Below are positions 52,531 to 61,026 of a DNA stretch of 64,000 nucleotides, piece by piece. Numbering within the stretch: position 1 is the stretch's first letter; each line of letters starts with the position of its first letter. The notes beneath the pieces are model-generated. The model ran no database searches. It was not told the DNA's origin and worked only from the letters and a program-made list of their open reading frames with translations. The DNA lies in assembly GCF_002441715.1 (NCBI RefSeq), contig NZ_JXJX01000001.1:62001-126000 (forward strand), read 5' to 3'. This stretch comes from Pseudolactococcus plantarum. GTDB lineage: Bacteria > Bacillota > Bacilli > Lactobacillales > Streptococcaceae. A program made the position numbers and the translations under genes.

Positions 52531-53085
52531 CTATTTATCGTTTTTGAATATGGCGAGCGGATAAACTTTATTAACCGCGCGTGCGATAAACATGGCGATA
52601 TTAAAATCAATTAGAGAGTGAATAAAGCCACCAACACTTAATATTAAAAGAAGTGAGCCTAGATTTCTACCATCAAGATGCGTAAAGCCAACAGTTAGTA
52701 AGAGATACACGATGGCAGTCTCAGCTAAGGTATGGATGAGTGCAATCACAACATTAAATACTTGAAATTTAACACCATGCGTATATTCTCTATGCTTCCA
52801 AAGGAAAGTTGAGCCTATCAAGGCAAAAATAACATGTGTTGCTGCACGAAACGTAATTTCGATAGGTAAACCAGAAATTAAGAAACCGAGTGCTGAGCCT
52901 AGTGAGACGACAACGGCTGCGAGTGGTGAAATCAACATGGCGATCATGATCGGAACATGGCTTGCGAGCGTAAAGCTAGCAGGTGGGATGACGATTTTAG
53001 GCATGACTTGCGGGATAAGGATGGCAAGTGCTGTTAATAATGCAGTAGTACTCAAAAGGCTAAGGCGAGCTCGGGTCTTAGTCAT
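52531..53085 (-). CDS. ECF transporter S component
   Basis: A 184-residue integral membrane protein with six hydrophobic segments, the fold of vitamin-binding S components that dock with the shared EcfAA'T energy module. An N-terminal helix (TALLTALAILIPQVMPKIV) is followed by SFTLASHVPIMIAMLISPLAA, a block like that of niacin-type S components. It is 3 bases after luxS and so co-expressed. Which vitamin or metabolite it carries cannot be told from sequence; niacin-like is a guess. Confidence 0.78.
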   Translation of the reverse strand: MTKTRARLSLLSTTALLTALAILIPQVMPKIVIPPASFTLASHVPIMIAMLISPLAAVVVSLGSALGFLISGLPIEITFRAATHVIFALIGSTFLWKHREYTHGVKFQVFNVVIALIHTLAETAIVYLLLTVGFTHLDGRNLGSLLLILSVGGFIHSLIDFNIAMFIARAVNKVYPLAIFKNDK

Positions 53086-53088
53086 AGT

Positions 53089-53562
53089 TTAAACAACCTT
53101 TCTAACAAATGCGTCTGATGATATACCACGTTCAAGAATGAGGTTACACCATTCTTTTGCAGTCCATAAAGAGTGATCACGGTAATTACCACAAGATTCG
53201 ATAGTTGTACCAGGGACATCAGACCATTCGATTTCAGTAGCGATTGCTTCAAGAGAAGATTTGATTACTTTAGCAATCGTTTCAGAATCGTGATCTCCCC
53301 ACATGATCATGTGGAAACCTGTCCGACAACCAAATGGTGAAAAATCAATCAAGCCATCGATACGATCGCGAATCAGGCTAGCCATCAAATGCTCAATCGT
53401 ATGTAAACCGCCTGTTGGAATTTCTTGTTCATTAGGCTGTACTAAACGCACATCAAAATTAGTGATGATATCACCTTTTGGTCCAGTTTCTGCACCAATT
53501 AAACGAACGTAAGGAGCTAAGACCTTTGTGTGATCAAGCTGAAAAGATTCTACTTCTGCCAT
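53089..53562 (-). CDS. luxS: S-ribosylhomocysteine lyase LuxS
   Basis: A 157-residue homodimeric Fe/Zn enzyme that splits S-ribosylhomocysteine to homocysteine and DPD, the precursor of autoinducer-2. The metal site [14 protein letters not shown] (HxxEH, about 54-67), the catalytic Cys in [11 protein letters not shown] (about 79-89) and the last metal ligand Cys in ESCGNYRDH (about 128) are all present. GGAGG is 8 bases upstream. Confidence 0.97.
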   Translation of the reverse strand: MAEVESFQLDHTKVLAPYVRLIGAETGPKGDIITNFDVRLVQPNEQEIPTGGLHTIEHLMASLIRDRIDGLIDFSPFGCRTGFHMIMWGDHDSETIAKVIKSSLEAIATEIEWSDVPGTTIESCGNYRDHSLWTAKEWCNLILERGISSDAFVRKVV

Positions 53563-53588
53563 GATATTCCTCCATTTCTTTATGCTTC

Positions 53589-53617
53589 ATTATACTCCAT
53601 GAACCCAATAATATCAA
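53589..53617 (-). promoter_or_regulatory. luxS promoter
   Basis: On the minus strand TTGATA (53612-53617), 17 bases, TATAAT (53589-53594). It is 27 bases before the luxS start. Confidence 0.82.
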
Positions 53618-53795
53618 GGGATTATGGTGTTATCTAGGTAATTATGATTTATTAAAAAGTATGATAGTTTATTGGAGGAATAGTGAATTTAGGACTATAA
53701 CATCAAAGTAAGTAATTTTGGCATGTCGGTAGACATTAATTTGCCCTCTACCCCATATGCTGTCGAATTTGATAGATTAAACAATTCTCCTATAG

Positions 53796-54212
53796 TCACA
53801 AAAAAGACCCTGATGAAAATTCACGTGCTAGTTTTGGGAGTTTCCAAAATCCATATGCTTGTATGATGAACCACATGATTTCAAAAACAGCAAAGATAAA
53901 CATGACTGGATGAAAAGCGTGAATTAAGAGGTAAGTCATAAACCAAATAGAAAATAGCAGACGTCCTGCAGCATCATAAGCACCATAAATAGCCATAGGA
54001 TAGCGAATACGAAGGATGGACCAGATAATGACGATAGAACCAAATAAGTTAACAAATACGACATGAATCGGCGCAAAAGTAGGTGTGGGAGAGAGTTGAT
54101 TTAAAAAATGGTTGAGAAGTTGGAAGCTCCAAGGGGTAACAAAAGGTATGGTAAAGATAAAGTCATACATACCTGATAGGCGGACAATTTTTCTATAAGT
54201 TTCTGAATTCAT
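53796..54212 (-). CDS. Four-helix membrane protein of unknown function
   Basis: A 138-residue protein with about four hydrophobic segments (near 14-32, 48-66, 78-98 and 100-122) and short loops; it starts MNSETYRKIVRLSGMYDF and is basic at both ends. AAAGGAAAT precedes the ATG. It resembles small uncharacterised membrane proteins of Firmicutes. No motif suggests a role. Confidence 0.7.
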   Translation of the reverse strand: MNSETYRKIVRLSGMYDFIFTIPFVTPWSFQLLNHFLNQLSPTPTFAPIHVVFVNLFGSIVIIWSILRIRYPMAIYGAYDAAGRLLFSIWFMTYLLIHAFHPVMFIFAVFEIMWFIIQAYGFWKLPKLAREFSSGSFL

Positions 54213-54339
54213 TTAGTGATTTCCTTTCAATGTTGGCAGATGACACGCAATGAATCGTATCTCTGATTAATTTGATAGGTTTATTGTAGCCTATTGGAAG
54301 ACACTAAACAAACTAAATCCGTTGGGAAAAACCAACGAT

Positions 54340-55158
54340 TTAATTTGAATCAGGGTGTATTTCTTTTTCATAATAAAGTAGCAAGTTTTGGTTACCTAAA
54401 CGCTCAATCAACTTCAGTGCTTCATTAATTTGTGCTTGTCCGAATGTATCGTCGTCAAATGTTAGGTTGATAACGCCTTGTGCTAGCATTTTTAAGGTTG
54501 CGATGTAAAAGTCAGTATGTTCGCGCTGTGGGTAATCCGTTAGGTGTAAAATACGTTTGGCAAGTATTTCTTCTTGCCGAAGGGATAATAAGATTACTGC
54601 ACGATAGGCAATCTGATATATTCTGCGATAATATTTTGGAATCGTGATATAGTTACCACACTTCGTTTCAAATTCTTGGCAAAAAAGTGAAAGATCAGAA
54701 GTGGGTAAACTTTTGAGGGTGAAATAGGCTAAAGAGAGCTCAAAATAGCCCCATTGCTCGACTTGATGTAAGAAATTTCCTATGGCAGCATATTCCTTAG
54801 GCTGAAGTGGCTGTACACAGGCTTTAACAGCTAAGGATAAGTAGATTTCTCCAGAACTTTGTGCCTCGTCAAATAGTTTTGCTAATTTGTCTTGATTTTG
54901 AGCAAAGTCAGCTATTTCTAATTGACTTAAAAATTCTTCTTGGTAGTCTAAAACATGATGATTAATCAAAAACTCATACTCTGATAAGCTCACATTCATG
55001 ATTTGTAGCATCGACTCAATTCGCTCAAACCCCATCATTACTTTCCCGTTTTCAAAGCGTGATAAATCGCCTTTGTTAACACCCGCTTCTTCAAAGTAGG
55101 ATAAAGGTAGTTGTTTTTGTTTACGAAGCATCTGAAAGGCTTCACCGTATTTTGTCAC
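54340..55158 (-). CDS. Rgg/GadR-family transcriptional regulator
   Basis: A 272-residue cytosolic regulator. An XRE-type HTH (about residues 5-62; GEAFQMLRKQKQLPLSYFEEAGVNKGDLSRFENGK) is followed by an Rgg-type all-helical repeat region that commonly binds short signal peptides. No short peptide gene is evident on either side. It is divergent from the aldo/keto reductase gene at 55420 and could regulate it. Confidence 0.92.
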   Translation of the reverse strand: MTKYGEAFQMLRKQKQLPLSYFEEAGVNKGDLSRFENGKVMMGFERIESMLQIMNVSLSEYEFLINHHVLDYQEEFLSQLEIADFAQNQDKLAKLFDEAQSSGEIYLSLAVKACVQPLQPKEYAAIGNFLHQVEQWGYFELSLAYFTLKSLPTSDLSLFCQEFETKCGNYITIPKYYRRIYQIAYRAVILLSLRQEEILAKRILHLTDYPQREHTDFYIATLKMLAQGVINLTFDDDTFGQAQINEALKLIERLGNQNLLLYYEKEIHPDSN

Positions 55159-55307
55159 TTGTCAAAGCTCCTTTTTGGGATTTAAATTCCCGTGTTTGTA
55201 TGCCATTTATTATATCAGATCATAATGAGATGTTGTCAACTAATGATAGCTGTTAAAAAATATCTGATCAATTATCTCATCTCACGATAAATTCATATTT
55301 TAATTTT

Positions 55308-55390
55308 TTGCTAATCAGTTTAGGGTGTACTATAATGAAGCTAATAGCGGTGTTACCGTTATACGTGTCATACTGAATCAGTATCACACG
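55308..55390 (+). promoter_or_regulatory. Promoter and leader hairpin of the aldo/keto reductase gene
   Basis: TTGCTA (55308-55313), 17 bases, TATAAT (55331-55336). In the leader 55364-55390 folds as CGTGT-C-ATACTG, loop AAT, CAGTAT-C-ACACG, an 11-bp stem with one C-C mismatch that ends 29 bases before the ATG. No T-run follows, so it is likely a leader structure or protein site. Confidence 0.7.
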
Positions 55391-55419
55391 CGCATATCAG
55401 GTTTATAAGGAGGAAGCAA

Positions 55420-56274
55420 ATGACTTTATCAGATACATATCAGCTGAATAATGGTGAAAAAATTCCTGTTGTAGGATTTGGGACTTGGCAAACCCCGGAT
55501 GGTGAGGTTGCTGAGAAGTCGGTGATTGCAGCTATTGATGCGGGATATCGCCATATCGATACGGCAGCTATCTATAAAAATGAAGGGTCTGTTGGCCGAG
55601 GGATTGCAAATGCTTCAGTAGCACGAGAAGCCCTTTTTGTGACAACAAAACTCTGGAATGATAATGTGACTTATGAACAAGCAGCAGCGGCTATTGATGA
55701 GAGCTTAGCTAGATTAGGACTTGATTATCTTGATCTGTATTTGATTCACTGGCCAAATCCAGAACGCATTCGTGAGACGATAGGCTACGAAAAACGTAAC
55801 GCTGAGGTTTGGCGTGCAATGGAAGATGCAGTGACAGCTGGTAAAATCAAATCAATTGGTGTATCGAACTTCCGTCCGCATCACATAGATGCCTTGTTGA
55901 AAACAGCGAAAATTGTGCCAGCCGTGAATCAACTCTATATTAACCCAAGTGATCAGCAAGAAGAAGTGGTTGCCTATAACAAAGCACATGGTATCCTGAC
56001 AGAAGCTTATTCACCGCTTGGTCGTGGTGAACTTCTAGAAGTCCCTGCTATAGTTGAAATTGCTGAAAAATATGGCAAAAGTACAGCACAGGTTGTCCTC
56101 AAATGGTCACTCCAAAAAGGCTATCTACCGTTACCAAAATCAGTGACACCGTCACGTATTATCGAAAATGGTCAACTGTTTGATTTTGACTTATCTGATG
56201 ACGAGCTAACAGCAATCGATCAACTTCATGGTGTGGGATCACTAACAAGGGACCCAGATACGATAGATCACTAA
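55420..56274 (+). CDS. Aldo/keto reductase
   Basis: A 284-residue NADPH-dependent TIM-barrel oxidoreductase. The tetrad is visible: Asp and Tyr in AGYRHIDTAAIYKNE (about 43-57), Lys in VTTKLWND (about 77-84), His in LYLIHWPNP (about 105-113). GVSNF and the C-terminal LPKSVTPSRIIEN cofactor block follow. It is of the AKR5 type (YvgN/YtbE-like, reducing methylglyoxal and other aldehydes). AAGGAGG precedes the ATG. Confidence 0.95.
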   Translation: MTLSDTYQLNNGEKIPVVGFGTWQTPDGEVAEKSVIAAIDAGYRHIDTAAIYKNEGSVGRGIANASVAREALFVTTKLWNDNVTYEQAAAAIDESLARLGLDYLDLYLIHWPNPERIRETIGYEKRNAEVWRAMEDAVTAGKIKSIGVSNFRPHHIDALLKTAKIVPAVNQLYINPSDQQEEVVAYNKAHGILTEAYSPLGRGELLEVPAIVEIAEKYGKSTAQVVLKWSLQKGYLPLPKSVTPSRIIENGQLFDFDLSDDELTAIDQLHGVGSLTRDPDTIDH

Positions 56275-56343
56275 GCACGTTCTCATTTAGGTGTCAGAAC
56301 AGCATGAAACATAAGGTCTATTTAAAAAATCAAATCACTTAAC

Positions 56344-56380
56344 TTGAATTCTCTTTAAAATTTGGTATAATTAAAGAGAA
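56344..56380 (+). promoter_or_regulatory. Promoter of the P-type ATPase gene enclosed in a 10-bp inverted repeat
   Basis: TTGAAT (56344-56349), 16 bases, TGG-TATAAT (hexamer 56366-56371, extended). TTCTCTTTAA (56349-56358) and TTAAAGAGAA (56371-56380) are perfect inverted 10-mers with a 12-base gap that contains most of the -10. The left half is upstream of the transcript, so this is a DNA-level site, probably a repressor operator. Confidence 0.72.
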
Positions 56381-56382
56381 CT

Positions 56383-56493
56383 CAAGGGAGTAGCAAGCAG
56401 AATTCTGCGCGACTATCGTCATTACGGCCATATCTGGCTCGGTAGTTGCTTAATATGCGAGACTTGTAGCTGTAGCTACAGGTCTCTTTTTTT
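56383..56493 (+). ncRNA. yybP-ykoY manganese riboswitch with terminator
   Basis: The leader carries the conserved pieces AAGGGAGTAGC (56384-56394), CGTCA, CGGTAGTTGC and GCGAGACTTG. The closing stem is CAAG (56383-56386) with CTTG (56463-56466). The CTTG is also in the left arm of a terminator: 56459-56470 pairs with 56475-56486, loop TGTA, then T to 56493. Manganese would stabilise the aptamer and keep the terminator from forming, turning on the downstream cation pump. This matches the Lactococcus yoaB arrangement. The rest of 56275-56603 shows no gene. Confidence 0.9.
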
Positions 56494-56603
56494 ATCATAG
56501 TCTCTATGAAGATGATAAAAAACTGTTTTGCCTCATAAGAGAGATCGGAGTCATTGCTGGATAGAAACTCTATCTATCGGATTTATTTTATAAGGAGAAA
56601 AAA

Positions 56604-59264
56604 TTGTCGGAGAAAAAAATCTATACGCAAACCCCAGATGATGTCTTGGCTTCTTTAGCAACGACTAAAAAAGGATTAACTTCTAGTGAAGTGGAAACAC
56701 GTCTCACGCAATATGGTAAAAATGAGTTAGACGCGGGTGCTAAAAAGACTTTATTGGTGAAGTTCCTTGAACAGTTTAAAGATTTAATGATTATTATTTT
56801 GATCGTTGCAGCTATCTTGTCTGTTGTGACAAGTGGTGGTGAGGATATTAGTGATGCCATTATTATCTTAGCTGTTGTGATTATTAATGCAATTTTTGGT
56901 GTTTACCAAGAAGGTAAAGCTGAGGCAGCTATCGAGGCATTAAAATCAATGTCAACACCTTTAGCGCGTGTCCGTCGTGATGGCCACGTAGAGGAGATTT
57001 CATCAGATTTATTAGTACCTGGTGATATCGTCTCTCTAGAAGCTGGTGATGTTGTGCCTGCTGATATGCGATTACTTGAGGTTAATTCACTGAAAATTGA
57101 AGAGGCTGCCTTAACGGGTGAGTCTGTACCAGTAGAAAAAGACTTAGCGGTAGCGGTTGCTGAGGATGCTGGTATTGGTGATCGTGTGAATATGGCTTAC
57201 CAAAATTCAAATGTGACTTATGGTCGTGGATTAGGTGTTGTGGTTGCAACAGGTATGAAGACTGAGGTTGGTAAAATCGCCTCTATGCTTCAAAATGCCG
57301 AAGAAACTGATACACCACTTAAACAGAATTTGAATAGTCTATCTAAAATCTTGACTTATGCGATTTTGTTAATTGCAGCAGTTACCTTTGTGATAGGGGT
57401 ATTTTTACAAGGTCATCCACCGCTTGAAGAGTTGATGACCTCTGTAGCACTTGCTGTTGCGGCAATACCAGAAGGGTTACCTGCTATTGTAACGATTGTC
57501 CTTGCACTAGGGACACAGGTATTATCTAAGAAAAATGCTATCGTAAGAAAACTACCAGCTGTTGAAACACTTGGATCAACTGAAATCATTGCTTCTGACA
57601 AAACAGGAACATTAACAATGAATCAGATGACTGTTGAAAAAGTCTATACGAATGGTCAATTACAAGATGCAACGGATGATATCGCACTTGATGATATTAC
57701 GCTGCAGGTTATGAACTTTGCCAATGATACAAAGATTTCAAAAGAAGGTAAACTGGTTGGTGACCCGACAGAAACTGCACTTGTACAGTATGGTATCGAT
57801 CATAACTTTGATATTCGTCAGAATCTTAAAACGCAACCACGTGTAGCAGAATTACCATTTGATAGTGATCGTAAATTGATGAGTACGGTACACAAAATCA
57901 GTGAAGAGAAGTATCTCATTGCTGTTAAGGGTGCGCCAGATCAACTCTTAAAACGCATTACTAAAAAGCTCGTTAACGGTCAAGTTGTCGAGATGACACA
58001 AGCTGATCGAGATGAGATTTTAGCATTGAATAAATCACTCGCAAAACAAGCACTGCGTGTCTTGATGATGGCCTACAAGTATGATCATCAAGTACCAGCA
58101 CTTGAAACTGAGACACTTGAGCAGGATTTGATTTTCGCAGGCTTGATCGGTATGATTGACCCAGAGCGTAAAGAAGCAGCTGAAGCTGTTCGTGTCGCTA
58201 AAGAAGCAGGTATCCGCCCAATCATGATCACAGGTGACCACCAAGATACTGCAGAAGCGATTGCCAAACGTCTAGGTATCATCGATGAAGGTGACACAGA
58301 AGATCACGTGTTCACTGGTGCTGAACTGAATGAACTCTCTGATGAAGAGTTCCAAAGAGTTGTCTCTCAATACTCAGTATATGCGCGTGTGTCACCTGAA
58401 CATAAGGTGCGTATCGTCAAAGCATGGCAAAACGAAGGTAAAGTCGTTGCCATGACAGGTGATGGTGTCAATGATGCACCAGCACTAAAAACGGCAGATA
58501 TCGGTATTGGTATGGGGATCACGGGTACAGAAGTCTCTAAAGGTGCTTCTGATATGGTTCTGGCTGATGACAACTTTGCAACGATTATCGTCGCAGTTGA
58601 AGAAGGTCGTAAGGTTTTCTCAAATATTCAAAAAACGATTCAGTACCTGCTTTCTGCTAATACTGCAGAAGTGTTGACGATCTTCTTAGCTACTTTATTT
58701 GGTTGGGATGTGTTAGAACCTGTTCATTTGTTATGGATTAACTTAGTAACAGATACCTTCCCTGCGATCGCCCTTGGGGTAGAACCTGCTGAGCCGGGTG
58801 TAATGACACATAAACCTCGTGGTCGTAAAGCAAGTTTCTTTAGTGGTGGTGTACTCTTTGCCACAATCTATCAAGGGCTGTTACAAGCAGCACTTGTGTT
58901 AGGTGTTTATGGTATCGCAATTAAATGGCCAGTTCATACGGGTGCTGCGATGCATGCGGATGCGTTAACGATGGCGTTTGCGACACTTGGGCTAATCCAG
59001 CTCTTCCATGCCTTTAATGCGAAATCAGTTTACCAGTCTATCTTAACGGTTGGTCCTTTCCGTAGTAAAACATTTAACTGGTCTATCGTGGTATCTGGTG
59101 TCTTGATGGCGGCAACAATCGTTGTTCCTGGTTTTAATAGCATTTTCCACGTCGCACACTTAGATGGTTACCAATGGGCAATCGTCTTTGCTGGATCATT
59201 TGCTATGATTATCATCGTAGAAATTGTTAAAGCAATCCAACGTGCTATGGGATTAGATAAGTAA
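56604..59264 (+). CDS. P-type cation-transporting ATPase (type IIA; yoaB-like, calcium/manganese efflux)
   Basis: An 886-residue integral membrane pump. N-terminal cation-ATPase domain, A domain TGESVPVE (about 178-185), PEGLPA in helix M4 (about 288-293), phosphorylation motif DKTGTLT (Asp about 333), N domain with KGAPDQLL, P-domain TGDHQDTAEAIA and MTGDGVNDAPALK hinge, then C-terminal helices. PEGLPA and length are of the SERCA/PMR1 kind. It starts with TTG at 56604 after AAGGAG 6 bases upstream; no ATG is near. The manganese riboswitch implies Mn2+ export, though Ca2+ is also possible. Confidence 0.92.
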   Translation: MSEKKIYTQTPDDVLASLATTKKGLTSSEVETRLTQYGKNELDAGAKKTLLVKFLEQFKDLMIIILIVAAILSVVTSGGEDISDAIIILAVVIINAIFGVYQEGKAEAAIEALKSMSTPLARVRRDGHVEEISSDLLVPGDIVSLEAGDVVPADMRLLEVNSLKIEEAALTGESVPVEKDLAVAVAEDAGIGDRVNMAYQNSNVTYGRGLGVVVATGMKTEVGKIASMLQNAEETDTPLKQNLNSLSKILTYAILLIAAVTFVIGVFLQGHPPLEELMTSVALAVAAIPEGLPAIVTIVLALGTQVLSKKNAIVRKLPAVETLGSTEIIASDKTGTLTMNQMTVEKVYTNGQLQDATDDIALDDITLQVMNFANDTKISKEGKLVGDPTETALVQYGIDHNFDIRQNLKTQPRVAELPFDSDRKLMSTVHKISEEKYLIAVKGAPDQLLKRITKKLVNGQVVEMTQADRDEILALNKSLAKQALRVLMMAYKYDHQVPALETETLEQDLIFAGLIGMIDPERKEAAEAVRVAKEAGIRPIMITGDHQDTAEAIAKRLGIIDEGDTEDHVFTGAELNELSDEEFQRVVSQYSVYARVSPEHKVRIVKAWQNEGKVVAMTGDGVNDAPALKTADIGIGMGITGTEVSKGASDMVLADDNFATIIVAVEEGRKVFSNIQKTIQYLLSANTAEVLTIFLATLFGWDVLEPVHLLWINLVTDTFPAIALGVEPAEPGVMTHKPRGRKASFFSGGVLFATIYQGLLQAALVLGVYGIAIKWPVHTGAAMHADALTMAFATLGLIQLFHAFNAKSVYQSILTVGPFRSKTFNWSIVVSGVLMAATIVVPGFNSIFHVAHLDGYQWAIVFAGSFAMIIIVEIVKAIQRAMGLDK

Positions 59265-59270
59265 TACAAT

Positions 59271-59296
59271 AAAACTTTGTCAATAGACAAGGTTTT
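59271..59296 (+). terminator. Terminator after the P-type ATPase gene
   Basis: AAAACTTTGTC pairs with GACAAGGTTTT (one G-U), loop AATA, then TT. It begins 6 bases after the stop codon. Confidence 0.88.
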
Positions 59297-59371
59297 TTGT
59301 CATATTAAATTATGCTATCGATTTTTGTAACCAATTCAGATTTGATTCGTTATATAAGTAAGGAGGGAATT

Positions 59372-59863
59372 GTGAACATTAGTCGATATGAAGCGTTACT
59401 TGTGACTTATACTTTAGAAATTCAACGCTATTTAGTCAAACATGGTGCAACCGTCAGTGATGCACAAGATATCGTCCAAGACGTGCTCGTGAAATTAATT
59501 CAGGCTGATATTATATTGTCACCTGATAAACTACGACCCTGGTTATATCGGGTGGCACTGAGTCGATTTTATGATTTGTACCGGAGAAAAAAACGCTATC
59601 AAGCACTTTTAAATGAGCAGTTTTATTTACTCTATGGTAATCAGGAATATGTAGATGAAAGTAGCGCTTTCTTACTCCATGAAGCCATCAAAAAGTTAGA
59701 TGATTACCAGCTCGCCTTGATTGTACTTTATTATGAAGAGGATAAGTCTATTAAAGAACTATCAAGTATTTATCAGATTTCAGAGGCTAAGGTTAAGACA
59801 GATTTATACCGAGTTAGACAAAAATTAAAAAGAGAAATGGAGCAAGCAGATGAACGAAACTGA
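59372..59863 (+). CDS. ECF-type RNA polymerase sigma factor
   Basis: A 163-residue sigma-70 family member of group 4. Sigma region 2 (about residues 5-70; DAQDIVQDVLVKLIQ and RPWLYRVALSRFYDLYRR) and region 4 (about 105-155; LDDYQLALIVLYYEEDKSIKELS) are present and nothing else. The GTG at 59372 after AAGGAGG is preferred to an ATG at 59312, whose extra 20 residues do not resemble the family. It overlaps the next gene by 14 bases, as sigma and anti-sigma genes often do. The trigger is unknown; envelope stress is common. Confidence 0.92.
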   Translation: MNISRYEALLVTYTLEIQRYLVKHGATVSDAQDIVQDVLVKLIQADIILSPDKLRPWLYRVALSRFYDLYRRKKRYQALLNEQFYLLYGNQEYVDESSAFLLHEAIKKLDDYQLALIVLYYEEDKSIKELSSIYQISEAKVKTDLYRVRQKLKREMEQADERN

Positions 59864-60851
59864 AGTTTTTGGCAAGATGATCAAAAAAGAAAAAAGAAAA
59901 AAGATACTATTAACAGTTAGTATCTCTATCGGAACCACACTCATCATCGCTTTATTTGGTTTCTTTATGATCAACCAAAGAATGGGTGTGCAATTTAAAA
60001 AGGCACAAGAAGTCGCAAATATTACAGATTTGATAGAATCACCAAATATTACCTCCACTTCTCAATATACCAGTGAATATGGGCGTTTTAGTTCACAACT
60101 CAGGAGTGAAAGATTTAAAAATATTGATGGGTATATGGTGAAAACTAGTCCTTTAGAAATTGACTATAACTTGTTTGGTGTTGGGTATGGGGGCATTCAG
60201 AATTCTCCATTAACTGTGCCAATTAGTAAAACAAAACAAATCGGTGCATTTAGTCGACAAAATGGTGAGAAAATTCCTATCTTTTTCAATCCTAAACATG
60301 AACTGAATCAGGATGAGCAAGCAGTCGGCTTATCTCATGAGTCTAAAACTTTATCTAGCTTAACAAAACATGTGGCCGAGGTTGCGATTTCCTTTAAAAC
60401 CCCCATGAGTTACGCAGAGATACAAAAAGCGCTGCCTGATAATCTCTTGATTAATTGGTATTGGATCGGCATGGATAATGATAAGTTGGCAGTTACAGAT
60501 ACAGTTGGTAGGGTCATCGGTATTAATACTGATAGAGATGGGAGACTAATAGATGAGTCACTAAAAACAAACGATTCATCTGAGTGGGCTGATAATAACT
60601 ACCCGGCATTTGTTGCTGCTGTCAAGAAAGCAGCTAGTCAACGGTCTTATACGGTCAATGGTATCGATATTTACCAAGATGCCTTAAAACAAGTCAAAAA
60701 ATATCCTAGTCTAGATAAGGCTAAATTCTCTGGTGTCATTGTTAGCGGTCGCACAGAAAATCTTGCTAAATTAGATGATGAGCCCTATATTTATGCGACT
60801 AGCGTGGGTGTTGAAGCAGAGATGTTACCTTATATCGAGCCAATCAAATAA
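59850..60851 (+). CDS. Membrane anti-sigma factor (sigma factor regulator N and C domains)
   Basis: A 333-residue single-pass membrane protein. A short cytosolic part (residues 1-20, KMIKKEKRKKI) that would hold the sigma factor, one membrane helix (about 21-43), and an outer sensor region with the typical sigma-regulator C-terminal block (about 165-320; VAISFKTPMSYAEIQKALPD, WYWIGMDND). The AGCAGATGAACGAAACTG context gives its ATG inside the sigma gene. It holds the sigma factor inactive until an outside signal. Confidence 0.88.
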   Translation: MNETEVFGKMIKKEKRKKILLTVSISIGTTLIIALFGFFMINQRMGVQFKKAQEVANITDLIESPNITSTSQYTSEYGRFSSQLRSERFKNIDGYMVKTSPLEIDYNLFGVGYGGIQNSPLTVPISKTKQIGAFSRQNGEKIPIFFNPKHELNQDEQAVGLSHESKTLSSLTKHVAEVAISFKTPMSYAEIQKALPDNLLINWYWIGMDNDKLAVTDTVGRVIGINTDRDGRLIDESLKTNDSSEWADNNYPAFVAAVKKAASQRSYTVNGIDIYQDALKQVKKYPSLDKAKFSGVIVSGRTENLAKLDDEPYIYATSVGVEAEMLPYIEPIK

Positions 60852-60929
60852 GTAAATGACTTGTCTAATCAGGCAAGTTTTTTATTTTATAAGGCTTGCT
60901 AAATAGATTAACTCATTTAAAATAAAAAG

Positions 60930-60959
60930 TTTGACCTTTGTTGACCAAATCGGTATAAT
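60930..60959 (+). promoter_or_regulatory. clpB promoter with CtsR operator
   Basis: TTTGACC (60930-60936), TTT, GTTGACC (60940-60946) is the tandem heptad bound by CtsR (consensus read on this strand: TTTGACC-N3-TTTGACC; one mismatch). The first heptad contains the -35 (TTGACC), and TATAAT (60954-60959) follows at 17 bases. CtsR would block initiation until heat stress. Confidence 0.88.
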
Positions 60960-61026
60960 AGGTATTAGAGATGAAACATCTCTAGAAATATCGTAATTTT
61001 ACTTCTTAGAAAAGGAAGGAATGAAC

